From: Berberis thunbergii
Lineage: Eukaryota; Streptophyta; Magnoliopsida; Ranunculales; Berberidaceae
DNA: 64,000 bases
NCBI GenBank assembly: GCA_003290165.1
Contig: QNQO01000219.1
Coordinates: forward strand, 372,001-436,000
Direction: 5' to 3'
This document shows, in pieces, positions 11,150 through 22,204 of the stretch (its first letter is position 1; every line of letters starts with the position of its first letter). Below the pieces are notes generated by a model. That model saw only the letters and a program-made list of their open reading frames with translations, was not told where the DNA came from and searched no databases. The position numbers and the translations under genes are program-made.

Positions 11150-12600
11150 CTTTCGACCAATTTAAACCCTCAATTGAGACTAATTCTCAACCTCATCAAA
11201 ACAAAAAATTGTATCACTCTTAGTTATCTAATAAAAACAACTTGAATCACTTGAAAATGTTTTGAAATGAGCAAGTTATGGTCATTTTATTAAAGTCACG
11301 CAAATTTGTCTCGCAATGAAAATGAGATAGTGTTTCTGACTTTCGACCAACTTATGTGCTCGATTGAGACCGATTCTCAAGTTGATCAAAACACAAATAT
11401 TGTAGTAGTCATAATTATCTAATAACACAACTTGAATCACTTGAAAATATTTTGAAATGAGCAAGTTATGATCATTTTACTAAAGTCGCGCAAATCTGTC
11501 CAAAAATGAAAACGGGATAGTGTTCCTGACTTTCGGCGAACTTATGTAGTCGATCAAAACTGATTCTCAAGTTGAACAAACACAAATATTGTATTACTCA
11601 TAGTTATCAAATAAACATAACTTGAATCATTTGAAAATGTTTTGAAATGAGCAAGTTATTGTCATTTTACTAAAGTCGCGCAAATCTGTTATGCAATGAA
11701 AACAGGACAGTGTTCCTGACTTTCGGCCAACTTATGTGCTTGATCGAGATTGATTCTTAAGTTGATCAAAACACAAAAGTTGTATTAATCTAAGTTATCT
11801 AATAAACATTACTTGAATCACTTTAAAATGTTTTGAAATGAGAAAGTTATGGTCATTTTACTAAAGTCACGCAATCTATCCGAAAAAATTTCAGTACGCA
11901 GAGTGCACTGCGGGGTATCTCAGATACCCCGCTTTGTACAATTCGAATAGGAAAAAATTTCTGTTCGTAGAGTACACTGCAGGATATCTGGGATACCTCT
12001 CATTGCACAATGCGAACATGAAAAAAAATTTCTTGTTCGAATTGTACAATGCAGGGTATCCTAGATACCCCGCAGTGCACTCTGCGAACATGAATTATTT
12101 CGGACAGATTCCATGACTTTAGTAAAATGACCATAGCTTGCTAATTTCAAAACATTTTCAAGTGATTCAAGTTGTGTATATTAGATAACTCAAAGTACTG
12201 CAATTTTGTGTTTGATCAACTGGAGAATCTATCTCAATTGAGCACATAAGTTGGCCGAAAGTTAGGAACACTATCATGTTTTCATTTTTCAAACAGATTT
12301 GTGTGACTTTAGTAAAATGACCATTTGCTCATTTCAAAACATTTTCATGTGATTCAAGTTGTATTTATTAGACAACTCATATTACTATAACTTTTGTGTT
12401 TTGATCAACTTGAGAATTGGTTTTAATCGAGCACATAAATTGGCCTAAAGTAAAAAACACTATCATGTTTTCATTGCAAGACAAATTTGTGCAATTTTAG
12501 TAAAATGATTATAACTTGCTCATTTCAAAACATTTTCAAGCGATTCAAGTTGTGTTTATTAGATAACTCATAGTATTACAGACATGCACATACACATATT
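11150..12600. repeat. Foldback element: tandem ~190-bp repeats in inverted arms
   Basis: The left arm holds about four head-to-tail copies of a ~190-bp unit. The phrase TTTTGAAATGAGCAAGTTAT recurs near 11261, 11450, 11640 and 11831. The right arm holds about three copies in opposite orientation, with ATTTCAAAACATTTTCA near 12144, 12329 and 12521. The centre (about 11885-12100) has three ~60-bp near-palindromes, for example the hairpin GCGGGGTATCT/AGATACCCCGC at 11910-11932. No coding potential and no clear TSD. This is the structure of a foldback-type element or an inverted duplication of a satellite, and a transcript would form a very long hairpin. Confidence 0.75.
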
Positions 12601-13129
12601 TGTGTTTTTTTTAAATAAAAATCGTCATAACTATCTACTTAACTGTCAGATTTTAGTAAACATAGTATTGTTGAAATTTATTTTTGAAGATCTTTGCAAT
12701 GAAACCAATCACTAATACAAGTACTTAAGTTTTGAAACAATTATTAATACAAATGCTTAAAGTTTTAAATATGAATTTCGCGACATTTGCATTTTTTAAA
12801 AAATAACTGTTATCTAATGCAATTCACATCCTATGTATTTTCAATATTAAGATACATTCATGCAAATACCATAAACTTCATATTTTGGAAAATCAAGGTT
12901 TGGGCAGGATTAATTGCGGCGATTTAAATATGTTATTTATCCTAATCATTTAAAATTTTAAACTAGTTTAACCTATTGCCACAACCCACTTTCTTCATGC
13001 CAACGACGGGCGGAAAATACACTAGTTAGTCAACTCATGGGATGCCCCAAACTTGTTAGTCAAGTCAACCACATCAGACCCGAGTCTCCAACTCAAATCA
13101 GACCCATCCACAAAGCCCAGCCCAGCCCA
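12601..13129. other. Intergenic DNA upstream of exportin-2
   Basis: AT-rich DNA with no recognised gene or repeat. The proximal promoter of the exportin-2 gene must lie at its right end, but no TATA box could be assigned with confidence. Confidence 0.4.
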
Positions 13130-13370
13130 GTTACCCCCTCCTTTCCCCAACCTTTCCATTCCACAAAAAAAACAAAAAAAAAAACAACTCATAAACCCAC
13201 CCTCGTCCCTCTCATTTCAAATCCATCTTTTTTTTTCTTCTTTCACTCTTCACTCTCTCTCTCTGTAAAACCTCTTTCTTCCTCACAGGCTCTCTCACTT
13301 CTTCATTTATTCTTTACAATTTCTTTGTTTTGATATTTCGATCGAAAATCGATTTTCAATCTTACAAGAA
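13130..13370 (+). promoter_or_regulatory. Putative 5' leader of the exportin-2 gene
   Basis: Pyrimidine-rich stretch (CTCACTCTCTCTCTCTG near 13250) directly upstream of the start codon. CT-rich 5' leaders are common in plant genes. The transcription start is not determined. Confidence 0.45.
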
Positions 13371-16300
13371 ATGGAATGGAACCAAGAAACCCTAACAACC
13401 CTAAACCAATGCTTCACCCAAACCTTCTCCACCACAGCCACAGCCCGTCGCGAGGCCGAGAACTACCTCTCCACCGCCGCTGACCTTCCCAACTTCGCCC
13501 TCTCCGTCCTCCGCCTCGCCTCCGAAACCTCCGTCCCCATCCCTGACCAGATCCGCCTCGCCGCCTCCGTCAACTTCAAGAACCACCTCCGCTCCCGTTG
13601 GGCCCCAACTCAAACTCTAACCCTTATTTCCCCTGAAGAAAAGGATCAAATCAAAGCCCTAATTGTCCCTTTAATGCTCACTTCCACCCCCAAAATCCAA
13701 TCCCAGCTCAGCGAAGCCCTCGCCGTCATCAGCAAGCACGATTTCCCCAAACACTGGCCAGCCTTGTTGCCCGACCTCGCCTCTGGCCTTCACCAATCGA
13801 CTGACTACGCTTCCATCAATGGAATTCTTGGCACTGCTAATACCATCTTCAAGAAGTTCAGGTACGAGTGTAAGACCAATGAGTTATTACTTGATTTCAA
13901 ATATTGTTTGGATTGTTTGGCTGCACCCCTTTTAGAAAACTGAGAATTTGATTGATTCGCATTATAAAAAAAATTCAGGTACGAGTACAAGACCAATGAG
14001 CTATTACTTGATCTGAAGTATTGTTTAGATAATTTCGTCGCACCCCTTTTAGAGATATTCTTGAAAACTGCGAGTTTGATTGATTCTGCGGTGAGTTCGG
14101 GTGCCAATGCTGCAACCCTGATGCCTCTATTTGAGTCTCAAAGGCTATGTTGTAGAATTTTCTACTCATTGAATTTTCAAGAACTTCCAGAGTTCTTTGA
14201 GGATCATATGACGGAGTGGATGACCGAGTTTAGGAAGTATTTGAAGACCCCTTATCCGGGGTTAGAGAATGCTGGGGAAGCGGGGGTTGCAGTGGTTGAT
14301 GGGTTAAGGGCGGCAGTGTGTGAGAATATTAATTTGTATATGGAGAAGAATGAGGAGGAGTTTAAAGGGTATTTGGAGGATTTTGCGCTTGCGGTTTGGA
14401 GTTTGCTTGTTACTGTTTCGGGTTCTTCGAGTAGGGATAGGTTGACGGTTACTGCGATTAAGTTTTTGACCACGATTAGTACAAGTGTTCATCATACACT
14501 GTTTGGTCGTGTGGATGTGTTGCAGCAGATTTGTGAGAGTATTGTGATCCCGAATGTAAGGTTGAGGGCAGAGGATGAGGAGTTGTTTGAGATGAATTAT
14601 GTGGAGTTTATTCAGAGGGATATGGAGGGGAGTGATTTGGATACGAGGAGGAGGATTGCTTGTGAGTTGCTTAAAGGGATAGGGACTAATTATAAAGAAC
14701 AAATTACTGCAATGGTTGGGGCTCAGATAAAGAATATGTTGGCTGCGTTTGCTGCGAATCCGGCTGTGAATTGGAAGGAGAAGGATTGTGCTATTTACTT
14801 GGTTGTGTCCCTTGCAACAAAGAAGTCTGGTGGGAATGCGGTCTCTACTGATCTTGTTGATGTAGAGAGCTTCTTTGGTTCGGTTATTGTCCCGGAGTTG
14901 CAAAGTCAGGATGTGAATGGATTTCCTATGCTCAAGGCTGGGTCGTTGAAGTTCTTTACAATGTTTAGGAATCAGCTTCCGAAACATGTTGTAATTGCTT
15001 TGATGTCTGATGTTGTTCAGTTGCTTGGCGCTGAGTCGAACGTGGTTCATTCCTATGCAGCAAGTTGTATTGAGAAGCTCTTGTTGGTAAAGGAAGAGGG
15101 AGGTCGGCCAAGGTATACTTCTGCAGATATTGCTCCATTTTTGTTGATGCTTATGACCAACCTATTTCAGGCGTTGGAATTTCCAGAGTCTGAAGAGAAC
15201 CCATATATTATGAAATGCATTATGCGGGTTGTCGGAGCTGCAGATCTTTCGGCTGAGGTTACTGGAGCTTGCAATAATGGTTTGTCAGCCATTCTAAAGA
15301 GGGTGTGTGAGAACCCGAAAAACCCTGTATTCAATCATTATTTGTTTGAGGCAGTGGCAGGTCTCGTTAGGAGAGCTTGTGAGAAGGATATTTCATTTAT
15401 ATCAATCTTTGAGCAAAGCCTCTTCCCTATTATTCAGACCATCTTGGCCAGGGAGGTAATTGAGTTTTGGCCATATGCATTCCAGCTCTTGGCTCAACTT
15501 GTGGAGCTCAGTAGGCCGCCAATTCATCGAAATTACATAGATGTCTTCAACCTTCTTCTGAATCCTGAACTGTGGCAGAGATCTGCTAATGTCCCAGCTC
15601 TTGTTCGTCTGCTTCAGGCCTATCTTAGGAAGGCACCAAATGAACTAAATCAACAGGAGACCGTCACCAAGGTGCTTGGCATCTTCAGTACGCTTGTTGC
15701 AAAGCCAAACACAGAAGAGTTGGGCTTCTACGTGCTCAACACTGTTATAGAGAATCTTGGCTATGATGTGATCTCACCCTATGTAGGGCACATTTGGAGT
15801 AATCTCTTTACTCGACTCCAGGCAAAGAAGACGGTGAAGTTTGTGAAGTCTCTTGTAATATTCATGTCACTGTTCCTTGTCAAGCATGGGCCTCAGCCTC
15901 TTATGGACTCGATTAATGCAATTCAGCCCAACCTATTTGCCACTATTCTTGAACAGTTTTGGATACCTAATCTCAAGATGATCACAGGTAGCCTTGAGAC
16001 AAAGTTGACTGCAGTTACTTCAACCAGACTTCTTTGTGAGTCACCTGTACTATTGGATGCGTCAGCTGCTGTCCTCTGGGGAAAGATGCTGGATAGCATT
16101 GTGTCTCTTCTTTCCCGACCCGAACAAGACAGGGTTGAAGAGGAACCAGAGGTGCCAGACATTGCTGAGAATGTGGGCTACACTGCTAGTTTTGTCCATC
16201 TACACAATGCTGGGAAAAAAGATGAAGACCCTCTCAAGGAAGTAAAAGATCCAAAGGAATTTTTGGTTACATCTTTGGCGAGACTTGCACATGTCTCCCC

Positions 16301-16394
16301 TGGAAGGTATCCATCAATCATACAATCACTTGATCCTGCTAACCAAGCGGCATTGCTTCAGCTCTGCACCTCATACAACTGCTCTATTGTCTGA
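13371..16394 (+). CDS. XPO2: Exportin-2 (CAS/CSE1), importin-alpha re-exporter; two coding exons
   Basis: Exon 1 is 13371-13861 and exon 2 is 13979-16394. Joined they give 968 codons, close to the usual ~970 of plant CAS. Exportin-2 is a karyopherin-beta/HEAT-repeat protein that carries importin-alpha with RanGTP from nucleus to cytoplasm. The N-terminal 110 residues are the importin-beta N domain ([24 protein letters not shown]). The Cse1 region follows ([68 protein letters not shown]). The C-terminal CAS domain covers roughly the last 450 residues ([45 protein letters not shown]-like block, [19 protein letters not shown]). The start has a good context (AGAAATGG) and aligns with family N termini. 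Without splicing of 13862-13978 the frame stops at 13943, so the intron is essential. The rest of the frame is intact, so the gene is probably functional. Confidence 0.95.
13862..13978 (+). other. Coding intron formed from a tandem duplicate of exon sequence
   Basis: Donor CAG|GTACGAGT at 13862; acceptor AAATTCAG at 13978; 117 bp; phase 2. The intron is a diverged copy of the first part of exon 2. GTACGAGTxxAAGACCAATGAG, TATTACTTGAT, GCACCCCTTTTAG, GAAAACTG and TTTGATTGATTC occur in the same order in both, offset by 117 then 128 bp (an 11-bp deletion in the intronic copy). Roughly one base in five differs in the first 75 bp. The 3' end of the intron also resembles the 3' end of exon 1 (…TTCAG). 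The polypyrimidine tract is poor and A-rich. Confidence 0.8.
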
Positions 16395-18014
16395 GTAAGA
16401 AACTGGTCATTAAGCTATTTTGGTTTATTGTATTTTTGTTTCTCCCTACTTTCTTATGGACTGTGCCTGCTGCTATGTAGTTATTGTTATTGGGTTGCAT
16501 TGTTAATGGTTTTCTTCTTTTTGTTGCTATCACATATGTTTTGGTTATAAACAAAACTAGTTTTACATCTTTGACAATTCAATCTATTCCATCCTATTGC
16601 AAGTTCAACTATTGAGACAACCTGCTATAGGGATTTTATAACTGACTAAGCTCTAATCTAATAATAGACACACAATGATAACACTTTTGGGTTAGGTGGT
16701 GTTTGTTTTTATCAAGGGGATAGCCTATGTCAAGCTCAGCAAAATTTTGAAATATGGATAGAATCATGGACTCAGTGTTTTTCCAATTATTAACACCCTT
16801 TTTGAAAAGAAAAAAAACTCGCGATATAAAATAGGCGTGTCATGCAAAAATGTGTTTTAGACACAAGATATCCAAATATAGTTGGAGCCACCTTTTTGTT
16901 TGATGGGATTATGGGAAGAAGAACTAAAATTCAAGCTAAATTCTGATCACAGAACAAAATACTTCTGATAATTTAAAATACTTACTGATAATTTAAAATA
17001 TTTCTGATCAGTAGTTTGATAATGGACCAAATAATTTAAAAGTGAGATACTGATAATGTGCTATATTCAATTTTGTAACTTATATGCTTGATATCGCAAC
17101 TCAAAATGAATAATTTGTGCCAATTCCACAATTTGGGAACAAACACTAATAGGAAATGAATTAGAGGCTTAGAGCAGCTAAGACCTGAAGACCAGTAAGA
17201 ACAGGTGTAGTGGCTACAGTTCAAGTTATCCATCCTCGACCAAGCCGTTGACTACTTTAGATAAATCATGTTTTAACATTTCCCTTCAAGTTGGCAATAG
17301 AGCTTGTTTAGATACAGTTGTCTTTGTGAAATTTGTGAACTTGATCAGTACAACTTTCCTGCCTGAGCTATGAGCAAGACCCTTCATTCCTCTTGATTTG
17401 AGAAATTTCTGTATAAACGATGAACGTCTTTTAGTTTTTTTGGATAGAGTAAGCACCTCTCACCGAAATTAACGGGGAGCAAAGAGAAGCTTATTTTTGG
17501 GTAAAAGCCTGGGTTTTCTTGAGAGCAAAAAAATAAAATAAATAAATAAACTCTGTACTTCACTTAAAATTTGGTGCCATTTCTGAGACCCCCTTCTTTT
17601 CACATCCCCATATTCCCATCTATCAGACAAAATGAGTTTAAAAAAATGCAACATTTCAAGTTCAGTAAAATGTGTGTAGAAACTTTCAATGTGGGAGCCA
17701 TATGTGTTGAATCTACTAGAATGTACCGACTTGGAGTATTCTCTAGTCTGTAGCAACTTTAGGTGTGGCCATGCTAAGTAGCTGATATCCCTAAAACATA
17801 TTTAGCTTAGTAAGGGAGAATAGCTTTAGGACCATGTACTGAAAGCATATCCCTCACACGCATACCTCCCTCACCCACGAGATTTATTTGTTTATTTATT
17901 TTAGTTTTGTTATCTATCTAATTGGTAAAGTCTCAAACACAATTCAACTATTTTCTGGATTTGAGTTTTGCATGTGAATGTATGGAACATCAATTTCTTG
18001 TTTTAAATTTGCAG
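16395..18014 (+). other. Possible 3'-UTR intron of exportin-2 (otherwise intergenic)
   Basis: The stop codon TGA is followed at once by GTAAGA, a good donor. At 18014 a T-rich tract ends in AAATTTGCAG, a good acceptor. If both are used, the 3' UTR would continue at 18015. Alternatively the transcript ends in the T-rich DNA near 16430-16560. No coding sequence lies between. Short direct repeats (ACTGATAATTTAAAATA) occur near 16970-17010. Confidence 0.35.
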
Positions 18015-18300
18015 GAAAACTGGGCTGCAAAAATGGAAAAGGCGTTCATTGTTGTTAACATATCTTCCTTGTCGAATTGCACAATGTCTCCATGAGAGTA
18101 TGGCATTGAAGTCTTATATATCCATCCATGGTCTTCTGTCTATCTTGGGGAGTTTCATAGTTAATTTTTTTTGAAAGAAAATTATGTTCCTTGTCATTGG
18201 AACGTGATTAGATGTATGCACTGTTTTTCAAGTGTCATTATCAAAGGAGAGAGTTTTGTTGTGTTCTATCAATAGTTATTATACTCGTGGTTGTTGAAAA
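18015..18300 (+). other. Possible distal 3'-UTR exon of exportin-2
   Basis: Sequence after the TTTGCAG acceptor, more GC-balanced than its surroundings, with no long reading frame. The polyadenylation site is not assigned. The call depends on the intron proposed at 16395-18014. Confidence 0.3.
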
Positions 18301-18875
18301 GAAGCAATGCTTGAGCTTGACTCAAGTAGGAAAAAATGGGTAATTTGTTGCCTGAGCTTGAGTGGTATTTTCTGCAACTCATAGCCAGATGTAAGAACTG
18401 TTCCAAATTTTATGGAATAGCCGGGTTTTCACTTTCCAGTCTCAATACAATATTTGCCGCCAAGTATGTTTTCACTTTGAATTAGATTTTAGATGTGTAG
18501 CCTAATTGTTGTTGGTCAAACCCTTGGTTCTAATTCTCTGAAACTTTGGTGGCGTGTGATACAACATTGTAATAAAATTGTCCATGTATGATATGTACAC
18601 CCTGCATGATCCTTGCAGATAATATAAAATACCTTTGCGACTCGAAGTTGTTACAATCGCAGGTCTCTTTCTGAGGCGATTTGTCTTGGACTCTTAGAAT
18701 GAATTGGACCACCAATGTGAATTGTTCTTTAGGGGAAGCAACATTTCAGGCCAATGTCAGTTTGGATGATCTTGAAAAATAAAACACTACTAACTTTCAA
18801 ATACATAAATAATTGTTACATATTGACCTTGAAAAGGTTATAATATTAGTAAAATCACTCGGTTCTGAATTTGTA

Positions 18876-18889
18876 TTTAAAAAATAAAA
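18876..18889 (-). terminator. RNA polymerase III terminator of tRNA-Gln
   Basis: On the minus strand the tRNA is followed immediately by TTTT, then ATTTTTT. T runs of four or more stop RNA polymerase III. Confidence 0.75.
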
Positions 18890-18961
18890 AGGTTCCACCG
18901 AGATTTGAACTCGGGTTACTGGATTCAGAGTCCAATGTCCTGACCACTAGACCATGGAACC
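18890..18961 (-). tRNA. tRNA-Gln (anticodon CUG)
   Basis: The minus strand folds into a full cloverleaf of 72 nt including a U discriminator. The acceptor stem GGTTCCA pairs perfectly with TGGAACC. The D arm holds TCTAGTGGTCAGGA (A box), and the anticodon loop CTCTGAA carries CTG. The T arm holds GAGTTCAAATCTC (B box GTTCAAATC). There is no intron. The gene is followed on its own strand by a T run (see terminator). It lies alone between the exportin-2 3' region and a hAT element and looks functional. Confidence 0.95.
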
Positions 18962-19293
18962 GTTGTATCTACGATTCAGAGAGATATAACTTGTTTGCTC
19001 ATGACAATTTTTTCAAAGAACAAAAGGATTTCTTTTGAGAAAAAGTTTATGAAAAGATAAAACAAATTTTCACTGTTTGATTTTATCAAGGAAAAAATTT
19101 CATTAGAGAGAACATTTCTATTTTATGGAGGAATTGTTCAATGAGGCTTTAAATGTTCAGACATTGAGTCTCTTGAGGGCTTTGAGTCGAGGTGAATGAA
19201 AATATTAAATAGGGAAAAGTTATTCGAGACCGAGCTAAACAAAGTTTTCCCGCTTCAAGTGGGAAAACTTTCACTGAATCAAACGTGAAAAAC

Positions 19294-19853
19294 TAGGGGT
19301 GGGCAAAAACCGATTTAAATTCGGTTAACCGACCGAACCGATTTTCAAATTCGGTTCGGTAACCGAACCGAAATATGAGTAAAGAGAAAATAATTTAAAC
19401 CGAACCGAACCGATTATAAACGGTTCAAAATCGGTTTGTGGTTTTGAACCGACTGATTTATAACCGAACCGACCGATTAATTAAATATATATAAATAACT
19501 AAATAAAAATTAGGTGTCAATACTTGATTAGTGCAACAAATGCATTGCAATACACCGTGTTGCACTAAATCACCCCATTCTCTCAAAGTTTTCAATTTTG
19601 GGCTAAAAATTGAGTCTATAAAAAAATTGGACCTGTAAAAAATTGGACATGTTTTAATGAAAGTCTTTCAAATGCTTGAGCCTGAAATTTCGGTCCAACC
19701 GAACCGAACCGATCCGAAATTTGGTTCAACCGAATTCATCGGTTTACAAATACAAAATTCGGTTTCGGTTTGGGTTTTGGACAAACCGAATTAAATCGGT
19801 TCGAAATCGGTTTGGGGCTCAAAATCGAACCGAACCGACATTGCCCACCCCTA
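19294..19853. mobile_element. hAT-type non-autonomous element, complete
   Basis: 560 bp, beginning TAGGGGTGGGCA and ending in its inverse TGCCCACCCCTA, flanked by a perfect 8-bp duplication TGAAAAAC (19286-19293 and 19854-19861). The subterminal regions are crowded with CGGTTCGGTT/AACCGAACCG motifs, probably transposase-binding repeats. No transposase is encoded. The fragment at 481-660 has the same right terminus. Confidence 0.9.
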
Positions 19854-19861
19854 TGAAAAAC

Positions 19862-20454
19862 TCAATTTTGGGAGAAATTTTTTCTTTTTTTTTCATGAAA
19901 TATCCAAAAATCAAACACACCCAAGACTAATAAAACATTAGATTTTAGGATAAAAGGGCCTAATTTCTATTTTGAGTGGAACTAACCATATATAGATTTT
20001 GAGAACTAACCCCTGCTAGAGGAGTAAACTGCATGACAGAATTATCCATAGGCTATGACCTTTTGACATTCTGTTGAAGGATACCGCAACCCAATTTTTT
20101 GTTTTTGGGATGTGCTAAAGATCACCGCCATTATAAACCAAAAAAAACTCACCATCATCTATCTTCTCACTCTTCTCCATCACGAATAACACCACCGCCA
20201 ACATCACCTCCTTGCCCCACCATTGCCAACCTCTTTTCTCCTTGTCCTCTTCTCTTCCTCTTTTTACTTTCTCAATTGTTCTTGAGCTTCAAAAATTTTA
20301 TGTTTTAATCAATCAATTAGATTGTTCTAAACCCTTAACAAAACCGTTCCCTAAACCTATAAAGGATACGTTCATAGCCTTTTAAATTAATTTAGAAAGT
20401 AATTTACATCAAATAAACACAATAACGACAACCAATACAAATCTATGTAAATTG
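19862..20454. other. Intergenic DNA, no feature recognised
   Basis: Low-complexity AT-rich DNA with a C-rich patch (about 20150-20240). Nothing supports a gene. Confidence 0.5.
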
Positions 20455-20869
20455 ATACACTACAAAAAAAAGCAAAATTAGCTACGGCAATTAGCGACGG
20501 TTTTTTGCTATTTAAACGGTTTGCGACGGCAAAAAACCGTCGCTAAAATTTCTGCTACGGTTTTGGGTACATAAATTAACTTAACCGTCGCTAACCGTTT
20601 TGCGACGGGTAAAAACTGTCGCTAATACAAACATTAGCGACGGCATTCCGGCCGTAGCTAATGTTTAGAAATTTTTTCGCTAGCTACGGTCCAAAAACCG
20701 TCGCTAACGTGATTTTTTTTAAAAAAAATTTTAAAAAAAAAATCAGCGACGGCCATACAACCGTAGCTAATGTTTCTGTGATTTAAAAAAAATATATGTG
20801 AAAACACCGTAGCGACGGCTTGAAAACCGTAGCTAATGTGATTTTTTAAAAATAAAAAAAATTAAAAAA

Positions 20870-21530
20870 AAAGATTAGCGACGGTTTTCTAACCGTAGCT
20901 AACATGATTTTTAAAAAAATAGTAAACTAATTAGCGACGGCTTGAAAACCGTAGCTAATGTGATTTTTAAAAATAAAAAAATTAAAAAAAAAGCTTAGCG
21001 ACGGTTTTCTAACCGTAGCTAACATGATTTTTAAAAAAATAGTAAACTAATTAGCGACGGCTTGACAACCGTAGCTAATGTGATTTTTTAAAAATAAAAA
21101 AATTAAAAAAAAAGCTTAGCGACGGTTTTCTAACCGTAGCTAACATGATTTTTTAAAAAATAGTGAACTAATTAGCGACGGCTTGAAAACCGTAGCTAAT
21201 GTGATTTTTTAAAAACAAAAAAATAAAAAAAACTTAGCGACGGTTTTCTAACCGTAGCTAACATGATTTTAAAAAAAATAGTAAACTAATTAGCGACGGC
21301 TTGAAAACCGCAGCTAATGTGATTTTTTTAAAATAAAAAAATTAAAAAAAAGCTTAGCGACGGTGTTATGACCGTAGCTAACATGATTTTTAAAAAAATA
21401 GTAAACTAATTAGCGACGGCTTGAACACCGTAGCTAATGTGATTTTTTAAAAACAAAAAAAATTAAAAAAACCTTAGCGACGGTTTTCTGACCGTAGCTA
21501 ACATGATTTTAAAAAATATATATATAGTAA
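20870..21530. repeat. ~120-bp tandem repeats in the left half of the CACTA element
   Basis: About six copies of a unit of roughly 116-121 bp. Each unit has two hairpin-capable blocks: TTAGCGACGGTTTTCTAACCG followed by TAGCTAACATGATTTT, then TTAGCGACGGCTTGAAAACCG followed by TAGCTAATGTGATTTT. A-rich linkers separate them. Single-base differences distinguish the copies. Confidence 0.8.
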
Positions 21531-22067
21531 ACTAATTTGCGACGGTAATACAGCCGTAGCTAAGATTTTTTGTGATTTAAAAAAAATATTAAAAGACATT
21601 AGCGACGGTTTCAAAACCGTAGCTAATTTGATTTTTTAAAAACAAAAAAAATTAAAAAAAACTTAACGACGGCATTGTGACCGTAGCTATGGTTTAGAAA
21701 TTTTTTGTTAGCTACGGTCTACATACCGTCGCTAATGTGATTTTTAGAAAAAAAAATATTATAAGAAAACAACGTACCGACGGTTGTAGGGTCGTAGCTA
21801 ATGTTTAAAACTGTCGCTAATGCATTTTTAAAAAAAATTTATAAGGAATCAATATAGCGACGGCAATAGGGCCGTAGCTAACGTTTACAATTTTTTTTTT
21901 GTTAGCCACGGTCAAAATATCGTAGCTAAATGTGAATTTTTTTAAATTATATATAAATAAAACTCAGTAGCCACGGTTCTCTACCATAGCTAATTCTTTT
22001 TGTTTTAATTATATAAAAAAATAGATATATATTTATAAACTGGATAAAATCACCAATAACCCATTAC

Positions 22068-22136
22068 CTTCCAGTCCGGTTAGGAGAACTGGCTTTTACT
22101 CAGGCGACCCGGGTTCGAATCTCGCCAATGAAACGT
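22068..22136 (+). repeat. tRNA-like (SINE-type) polymerase III promoter patch
   Basis: GGTTAGGAGAACTGG (A-box-like) is followed about 30 bp later by CCGGGTTCGAATCTC (a near-perfect B box) and CGCC. The segment does not fold into a complete tRNA, so it is probably a degenerate tRNA or the head of a SINE caught inside the CACTA element. Confidence 0.35.
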
Positions 22137-22204
22137 GTCGTGGCTAATGAGTTTGATATTTTTTTTTATAAAAACCAATTAGGCACGGCAATTGGCCGTA
22201 GCAA

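Noticed and set aside
13805..14169. Possibility that the duplication in exportin-2 makes it a pseudogene
   Set aside because: Splicing at consensus GT/AG sites restores one full-length frame with conserved residues on both sides, and the rest of the gene has no disabling change.
14304..15050. 248-codon open frame on the minus strand inside exportin-2
   Set aside because: Shadow of the exportin-2 coding strand. Low-complexity Asn/Arg/Lys composition reflects codon usage of the real gene.
22068..22136. A second functional tRNA gene
   Set aside because: It has A- and B-box-like motifs, but no acceptor stem or complete cloverleaf could be formed.
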